Shown here piece by piece: positions 6,125-10,234 of a DNA stretch of 10,234 bases. Each line of letters begins with the position of its first letter. The stretch's first letter is position 1. Position numbers and translations under genes: made by a program. The stretch is from NCBI GenBank assembly GCA_020343575.1, contig CP070801.1, positions 496,981 to 507,214 of the forward strand, read 5' to 3'. Source of the stretch: Candidatus Aenigmatarchaeota archaeon. GTDB taxonomy: Archaea; Aenigmatarchaeota; Aenigmatarchaeia; QMZP01. The notes under the pieces are model-generated. The model ran no database searches. It worked only from the letters and a program-made list of their open reading frames with translations, and was not told the DNA's origin.

Positions 6125-6492
6125 AACCTCCACATGTACAGTTTAATCAAGTAAGGCTGGTACTGGTCTTCCCCAGCTATTATATAATAGTTGCCAATCC
6201 ACACGTTCGCGGCATCTGGCATGCTTCCTGAACAATTCCCTGCCTGGTCACATATCTGCACGGAGTGGTTGTACTCGAAAAGCTTTATCTGGGAGCCCAG
6301 ACCCGAATAGTTACCGTCTATGACATAACTCCTGAGAACCCCCTGCTGGTCAAGGTCATGCAGAATCTCATAACCCTTCAGGCTCACGTACTCTCCGGGA
6401 ACCTTCCCATATCCCACTGCTAGGACAAGGAGAAAGCTTATCATTATAATCCCTGCAAGGATGGCCTCTATCATGTACCAAAAACCTCTCAT
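6121..6492 (-). CDS. Pilin-like membrane-anchored protein A
   Basis: The product is 123 aa. The N-terminus MRGFWYMIEAILAGII starts a single hydrophobic helix (about 5-28). Arg-Gly followed by hydrophobic residues and a Glu six positions on resembles a type IV prepilin cleavage region (normally Glu at +5), so processing by a prepilin peptidase is possible but not certain. The rest (about 30-123) is a small extracellular-type domain with two Cys close together (CDQAGNC), probably a disulfide. It precedes protein B with a 4-nt overlap, and the two are probably made together and act together. The family is not recognised. The TGA stop lies within the ATGA overlap. Confidence 0.75.
   Translation of the reverse strand: MRGFWYMIEAILAGIIMISFLLVLAVGYGKVPGEYVSLKGYEILHDLDQQGVLRSYVIDGNYSGLGSQIKLFEYNHSVQICDQAGNCSGSMPDAANVWIGNYYIIAGEDQYQPYLIKLYMWRL
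6127..6131 (-). promoter_or_regulatory. Shine-Dalgarno GGAGG inside pilin-like gene A
   Basis: The minus strand reads GGAGGTTATGA: a strong anti-16S motif two bases before the ATG at 6124 of pilin-like gene B. This spacing is shorter than usual, so re-initiation through the ATGA overlap may matter more. It is the only clear Shine-Dalgarno motif I found at a gene start in the window, in line with an internal operon gene that cannot be leaderless. Confidence 0.5.
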
Positions 6493-6554
6493 TCGAATCC
6501 CTGTTTATTAATTTGTTTCTTCACCTAATAAAAAATATTAATCTACTTGAGAAA

Positions 6555-6818
6555 TCATTCTTTCCTGAATATTCCCAGATGCTGACACGTTTCTAGGATA
6601 GCCCATGCGTAAACCACAGCCTCGAATGCGTTTATTAAATCTTTCTTCTCCATAAAATGCTTGCAGTCGCTTATGTATGCATTTATATTCTCAATCACAG
6701 AATCAATTTTTTCTTTTTCTACGTTCCCGACAATCTTTATGTTCTTTATTTCCTTCTCAATCTTTTCAAGCCATTTCTTGGTTTCCTCTTCCAGCTTGGT
6801 GTCAATATACTCGGGCAT
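6555..6818 (-). CDS. DUF357 family protein
   Basis: The product is 87 aa and probably all-helical and cytoplasmic. The C-terminal half, with YISDCKHFMEKKDLINAFEA then VVYAWAILETCQHLGIF, matches the hallmark of the archaeal DUF357 family (a disordered or helical start, then a helix pair with YxxDAxxFxEKGDxxxAFEA and YAxGxLD-type motifs). The function of the family is unknown to me. The start was taken at the ATG 6816-6818 (MPEYIDTKLEEETKKW); a longer frame from TTG at 6863 adds residues unlike the family. It reads away from ppsA and leads 62 nt into the pilin-like pair on the same strand. Confidence 0.85.
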   Translation of the reverse strand: MPEYIDTKLEEETKKWLEKIEKEIKNIKIVGNVEKEKIDSVIENINAYISDCKHFMEKKDLINAFEAVVYAWAILETCQHLGIFRKE

Positions 6819-6895
6819 ATTATATATACATATTAATAGGTTAAGAAGATGTGTTGCTGGCAAAGAATTAATAACTTTTATACCAATAACTTATC
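6819..6895. promoter_or_regulatory. Divergent promoter region between DUF357 gene and ppsA
   Basis: These 77 bp are AT-rich. Toward ppsA, AATTAATAA (6865-6873) is centred about 27 nt before the ATG at 6896, the best archaeal TATA candidate; CTTTTATAC (6875-6883) is closer, about 17 nt. Toward the DUF357 gene an alternating TATATATA run (6818-6832 region) lies next to the ATG. No operator-like inverted repeat is evident. Confidence 0.4.
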
Positions 6896-9232
6896 ATGAC
6901 CCAGACAGACCCTATTTATGTGATAAAGCTTGAGGATATCGATAATGATAGCCCCGATGTTGGCTCAAAAGCGTTATCACTAGCTGACCTTTTAAAGGCG
7001 AATTTCTCTGTTCCGCATGGTTTTGTGCTGACAAGACAGGCCTTTGAAAAATTCGCAAGGGCAAACAAGCTCGAGAGCAGGATTGCCAATCTTGTGAAGG
7101 ATTTGAACCCGGACGATTTTGAATCCCTAAGGGGTGTTTCTGAAAAGATACAGACAATGATAACGAATTCCAACGTACCAGACTACCTTGAAAGGGACAT
7201 GATGGATGCCTATGAGGAGCTCAGTGTAGGGAAGGAAGCGAAGGAACTTGGTGGCGCCGCCCTTGATCTCATAAAAGCAGGAAGAGGAGAGGCATGGCTG
7301 GCAGTAAGGACCTCACCCATAGGAGAATTCATGGAGCAGGGAAAATCCATCCTTAATGTGAGGGGACGGAAAAAGCTCTCAGACGCTGTAAAGAAGTGCT
7401 GGGCCTCCCTTTTCACAGCAAGGGCAATGTTCCACCGGAGAGATAGGAGAATAGAGGGATTTCCATCAATGGGAATCGTTATCCAGAAGATGGTTGATTC
7501 TGATAAATCCGGGACCATTTTCACATACCAGCCAGAGACCCAGGACAGGTCAAAGATTGTTGTTGAAGGCATACCGGGACTCGGAGAGGCCATGCTTGAG
7601 CTTGTCACGCCAGACGAATACATGCTTGACAAGGAAACAGGGAAGGTCTTGGAAAAGAAAATCCGCAGAAAGCTGTGGATGCTGAAGAGAGACGCCATGT
7701 CAGGAGAGACTGTAAGGGAATCTGTTTCAAGAAGGGATACAGAACTCGATGTGCTCAATGACAACGAACTGATAAAACTCTGGGAGCTTGCCCTCAAGGC
7801 TGAGAGGCATGGTGGTGCAAGGATGATTGAGTGGTGTATGGAGAGGGGTAGGATTTTCCTTCTGCAGTCCCAACCAATAAAGGAGCTCTCCGTTCCAATG
7901 GAGGAGCACACGTTTGATGGGAATCCCGTCACAGAGGGTGTTGGAATATACCCAGGCTTTGCAAAGGGAAACGCGAAGATAGTTCTTGGCCAGTCAGACC
8001 TGAGTAAAATAAATGATGGAGATATTCTGGTTACCATGATGACATCTGATCTGATGGTCCCTACCTTCAAGAAAATCTCAGGAATAATAACGGATTCTGG
8101 TGGGAGAACCTGCCATGCTGCAAGGCTTGCAAGGGAACTCGGGATCCCGTGCATAGTTGGAGCAGAAACAGTAACAGCGCTCCTTAAGGATGACCAGGTT
8201 ATAGGGATCGATGGTATTAATGGCAGGATTTATTATAAGGAACCAGAACCCATTGGACCAGTAGAACCCCAAATACCGGTCATGCAGGAAACAGAAGCGT
8301 ATGAAGAACCCCTAAGACCAGACCTTCATATGGGGAAACCGGGAGATGATTTCACAGCAACCCAAGTGAAGGTCAACCTCACCCTACCTGATATGGCAGA
8401 GAAAGCGAAGGAATCAGATGGTGTGGGGCTCCTTAGGGCGGAACACCTGCTTTCAGAATCCGGCAGGCATCCCATATACCTGGCAAAAAACAACCCGGAT
8501 GAATTTTCACGGATTTTGTACGATTCCCTTGAAAGAATAGCAAGAACCCTCTACCCAAAACCAGTTTTCTACAGGAGCCTTGATGTAAGGACAGATGATT
8601 TCAGTGAACTTGAGGACAGTGAAGAAGATGAGGAAGAAGCGAAGGAAGCGAATCCCAGTCTAGGATGGCATGGAATAAGAAGGAGCCTTGATGAACCCGA
8701 GGTATTCAGAATGGAAATCGGGGTTCTGAGGAGACTACACCAGAACGGAATGAACAACCTGGTTCTATTCTTACCATTCATATCAAGTGTTGAAGAGCTC
8801 AGGAGGGCGAAGAGCTTCCTGGATTTCCCCATAAAGACAGGGATAATGATAGAGACCCCTGCCGCTGCCCTGAACATAGAGAATTTCTGCAGGGAGGATA
8901 TAGATTTCGTCTCCATAGGGAGTGATGACCTGACACAACTGGTTCTGGGGATAGACAGGGACAATCCAAGTGTTTCCAAGCTTTACACATATCTGAATCC
9001 CGCAATGATAAACCTGATGAAACATGTTGTGAATGTCTGCAAGCAGCACAGGGTAAGGGTCTCTGTTTGTGGTGATGTTGGAAGTGACCCGAGACTGGTA
9101 GAAACTCTGGTAGAGCTAGGCATCGATTCCATAACATCAGACATAGATTCCCTAGAACAGATAAGGGAAACCGTTGCAATGACAGAAAGGAAACTGCTCC
9201 TGGACAATGTGAGGAAGAAGCAGGATATTTAA
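6896..9232 (+). CDS. ppsA: Phosphoenolpyruvate synthase (pyruvate, water dikinase)
   Basis: The product is 778 aa, near the usual 760-820. The enzyme converts pyruvate + ATP + water to PEP + AMP + phosphate in gluconeogenesis, and may run the other way in some archaea. N-terminal ATP-binding domain (about 1-335): VGSKALSLADLL, FSVPHGFVLT, WLAVRTSP, CWASLFTARAMFHRR, GTIFTYQPET, GLGEAMLELVTPDEYML, and IFLLQSQPI closing it. Phosphohistidine domain (about 345-455): GGRTCHAARLARELGIPCIVG with catalytic His407. PEP/pyruvate barrel (about 480-778): DGVGLLRAEHLL, YRSLDVRTDDF, GIRRSLDEPEVFRMEI, GIMIETPAAA, SIGSDDLTQLVLGIDRD and SVCGDVGSDP with catalytic Cys725. Oddities: the loop after AVRTSP lacks the usual EDLPxASFAGQ stretch and reads IGEFMEQGKSI, and an acidic run (about residues 562-581) sits before the NPSLGWHGIRR motif. 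The start agrees with the family N-terminus. It is a cytoplasmic enzyme, probably monocistronic. Confidence 0.93.
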   Translation: MTQTDPIYVIKLEDIDNDSPDVGSKALSLADLLKANFSVPHGFVLTRQAFEKFARANKLESRIANLVKDLNPDDFESLRGVSEKIQTMITNSNVPDYLERDMMDAYEELSVGKEAKELGGAALDLIKAGRGEAWLAVRTSPIGEFMEQGKSILNVRGRKKLSDAVKKCWASLFTARAMFHRRDRRIEGFPSMGIVIQKMVDSDKSGTIFTYQPETQDRSKIVVEGIPGLGEAMLELVTPDEYMLDKETGKVLEKKIRRKLWMLKRDAMSGETVRESVSRRDTELDVLNDNELIKLWELALKAERHGGARMIEWCMERGRIFLLQSQPIKELSVPMEEHTFDGNPVTEGVGIYPGFAKGNAKIVLGQSDLSKINDGDILVTMMTSDLMVPTFKKISGIITDSGGRTCHAARLARELGIPCIVGAETVTALLKDDQVIGIDGINGRIYYKEPEPIGPVEPQIPVMQETEAYEEPLRPDLHMGKPGDDFTATQVKVNLTLPDMAEKAKESDGVGLLRAEHLLSESGRHPIYLAKNNPDEFSRILYDSLERIARTLYPKPVFYRSLDVRTDDFSELEDSEEDEEEAKEANPSLGWHGIRRSLDEPEVFRMEIGVLRRLHQNGMNNLVLFLPFISSVEELRRAKSFLDFPIKTGIMIETPAAALNIENFCREDIDFVSIGSDDLTQLVLGIDRDNPSVSKLYTYLNPAMINLMKHVVNVCKQHRVRVSVCGDVGSDPRLVETLVELGIDSITSDIDSLEQIRETVAMTERKLLLDNVRKKQDI

Positions 9233-9263
9233 TCTAGTGTAACTACTTAAGAGTGTAAAAAAC

Positions 9264-9278
9264 CGAAAACTTTATAAA
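9264..9278 (+). promoter_or_regulatory. BRE/TATA promoter of the Cys-rich protein gene
   Basis: CGAAAAC followed by TTTATAAA (9271-9278) is a textbook archaeal BRE plus TATA box. Its centre lies about 25-26 nt before the ATG at 9300, so the mRNA should begin at or next to the start codon and be leaderless; no Shine-Dalgarno motif precedes the ATG. It lies in the 67-bp gap after ppsA, which argues that this gene has its own transcript. Confidence 0.75.
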
Positions 9279-9299
9279 TGTATACACTATAGAAAGATT

Positions 9300-10234
9300 A
9301 TGGATTATAAAAACGGATTCGTACTTTCAGCAGTAGTTTTCGCATTCTTAGCTCTACTTATATCCACTCCTGCATTCGCATTTACATGCGGTGTTAATGT
9401 TTACGGACTGAATGTCGAGGGTGACAAGATAGTTGGTTATGTTCAGAACTCGGGAACCGGTCTTGAGCTGATAAGATATAGTTTTTACGTGAACGGTGAA
9501 GAAGTGAGGACAGGAAGCTTTGAGCTGAGAATGTCCCAGACAAGAAGGATTGAACACACGTACAGTTTTGGTCACGGTGAGTATACTATCGAGTTGTGGG
9601 CAGAAGCGGGGTGTAATGAGAACGACAGTGAAACAATAGTCCACAACATTCTTGAGCCCTACATGTGCCAGAACCCTTCCGGTTTTGAAGGACAAGACTA
9701 CTGTGATTACACACATACCAGATACATGGTATGTGATGATGGACAGTGGGTCGTAGTTGATGTTAATGAAGGTGAATATTGCTACAACTGCAATGTATGT
9801 GGTGATGGTGTGTGCAACTGTGGAGAAACAGCAAGCACATGCTGGGCGGACTGCAGAAACATATGCAGCCCTGAATACCTGGACACCTACAGATGCAATG
9901 GTGACTGGAGGCAGAGGCTTTACAGGAACTCTGATTGTGAGTATGAATGGAAAGATTGGGAGCTTTGTGCAGACTGTGTTGATGGCTACTGTGTTGATGG
10001 ATATGAATGTACACCAGGATGGAAATGTAGGGATTATTATCACAGGGCATACCAGAACTCTGACTGCACCTGGAGTTCTTCGACCTACTGCCAAGACGGG
10101 TGCAGTAATGGTTACTGCATCGGCGATGGATGTACACCGGGATGGAGATGTAAAGATTCTTATCACAAGGCATACCAGAACTCTGACTGCTCCTGGAGCT
10201 CTATAACCTATTGCTCCAACAGATGTGAGAATGG
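9300..10234 (+). CDS. Secreted Cys-rich repeat protein (3' partial)
   Basis: The frame is open from the ATG at 9300 to the right edge (311 codons plus 2 nt). Residues 1-27 are a signal peptide (cleavage after STPAFA). Residues about 28-115 form a beta-sandwich resembling CARDB/Ig-like domains (VGYVQNSGTG, YSFYVNGEEV, HGEYTIELWAE). A Cys-rich part follows, with CGDGVCNCGETASTCWADC (from residue 167), a motif seen in many archaeal and bacterial surface proteins (CGDGxCxxGExxxxCxxDC). From about residue 199 there are imperfect repeats of 41-44 aa with core CTPGWKCRDYYHRAYQNSDC then W-S-S and T-Y-C; copies begin near residues 199 (degenerate), 237 and 278, and more probably follow past the edge. 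It is probably a disulfide-stabilised surface or adhesion-type protein; its ligand is unknown. The long opposite-strand frame here is a shadow of the repeats. Confidence 0.85.
   Translation, partial: MDYKNGFVLSAVVFAFLALLISTPAFAFTCGVNVYGLNVEGDKIVGYVQNSGTGLELIRYSFYVNGEEVRTGSFELRMSQTRRIEHTYSFGHGEYTIELWAEAGCNENDSETIVHNILEPYMCQNPSGFEGQDYCDYTHTRYMVCDDGQWVVVDVNEGEYCYNCNVCGDGVCNCGETASTCWADCRNICSPEYLDTYRCNGDWRQRLYRNSDCEYEWKDWELCADCVDGYCVDGYECTPGWKCRDYYHRAYQNSDCTWSSSTYCQDGCSNGYCIGDGCTPGWRCKDSYHKAYQNSDCSWSSITYCSNRCEN
10008..10234. repeat. 123-bp tandem coding repeats in the Cys-rich gene
   Basis: Two units start at 10008 and 10131, exactly 123 bp (41 codons) apart. The second is cut by the window edge. 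The stretch GGCATACCAGAACTCTGACT is identical in both (from 10046 and from 10169). The reading frame is kept and differences are mostly synonymous or conservative. A more diverged unit lies upstream, with its Cys at 9894. Confidence 0.85.

Noticed and set aside
7210..8154. Long open frame (314 codons) on the minus strand inside ppsA
   Set aside because: It is antisense to a full-length, motif-complete PEP synthase; its Ser/Pro/Ile-rich composition mirrors the codon pattern of ppsA and no domain is recognisable.
9354..10166. Long open frame (270 codons) on the minus strand opposite the Cys-rich gene
   Set aside because: It mirrors the Cys-rich repeats; the plus-strand frame has a signal peptide, a BRE/TATA promoter and coherent repeats.
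2..10234. Insertion sequence, integrase or CRISPR array
   Set aside because: No transposase or integrase motifs, terminal inverted repeats or regularly spaced short repeats were seen; the only repeats are the dockerin/tRNA pair and the coding repeats at the right edge.

Overview
The window looks archaeal. The tRNA-Thr gene has an intron at the 37/38 position inside a bulge-helix-bulge fold, has U73 and does not encode CCA. One gene matches the archaeal DUF357 family. Several genes have TATA-like boxes about 25 nt before an ATG with almost no leader. Tiny intergenic gaps and single-TM pilin-like proteins would fit a small-genome archaeon such as a DPANN lineage, but that placement is an inference.

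Left part (1-4212, + strand): two paralogous secreted proteins, each with a LamG-like lectin domain, a clan GH-A-like TIM barrel and a C-terminal dockerin. The first is cut by the left edge and carries clear acid/base (WNEP) and nucleophile (TET) glutamates. The second starts with a signal peptide, but an in-frame TAA separates its barrel from its dockerin. The ends of the two genes, their 3' flanks and the last 16 nt of the neighbouring tRNA-Thr gene form a direct repeat of about 79 bp, spaced exactly 2132 bp apart.

Middle (4234-4971, - strand): the intron-containing tRNA-Thr(UGU), then a P-loop nucleotide/dephospho-CoA kinase-like gene broken by an in-frame TAG at codon 79. A 28-bp divergent gap separates it from a small three-TM protein (+, 5000-5338).

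Right-middle (5361-6818, - strand): a probable operon read leftward, containing DUF357, two overlapping pilin-like proteins and a 56-aa four-cysteine mini-protein.

Right (6896-10234, + strand): a complete phosphoenolpyruvate synthase (gluconeogenesis / pyruvate-PEP interconversion), then a secreted Cys-rich repeat protein that runs off the right edge.

Together the window mixes secreted carbohydrate-binding and carbohydrate-cleaving proteins, surface or pilus-like proteins and central carbon metabolism. The main points of interest are two in-frame stops on either side of a tRNA gene, the dockerin/tRNA repeat, and the modular dockerin enzymes in an archaeon. No rRNA, CRISPR array or recognisable insertion sequence was seen, and there is no gene-free stretch over 300 bases.
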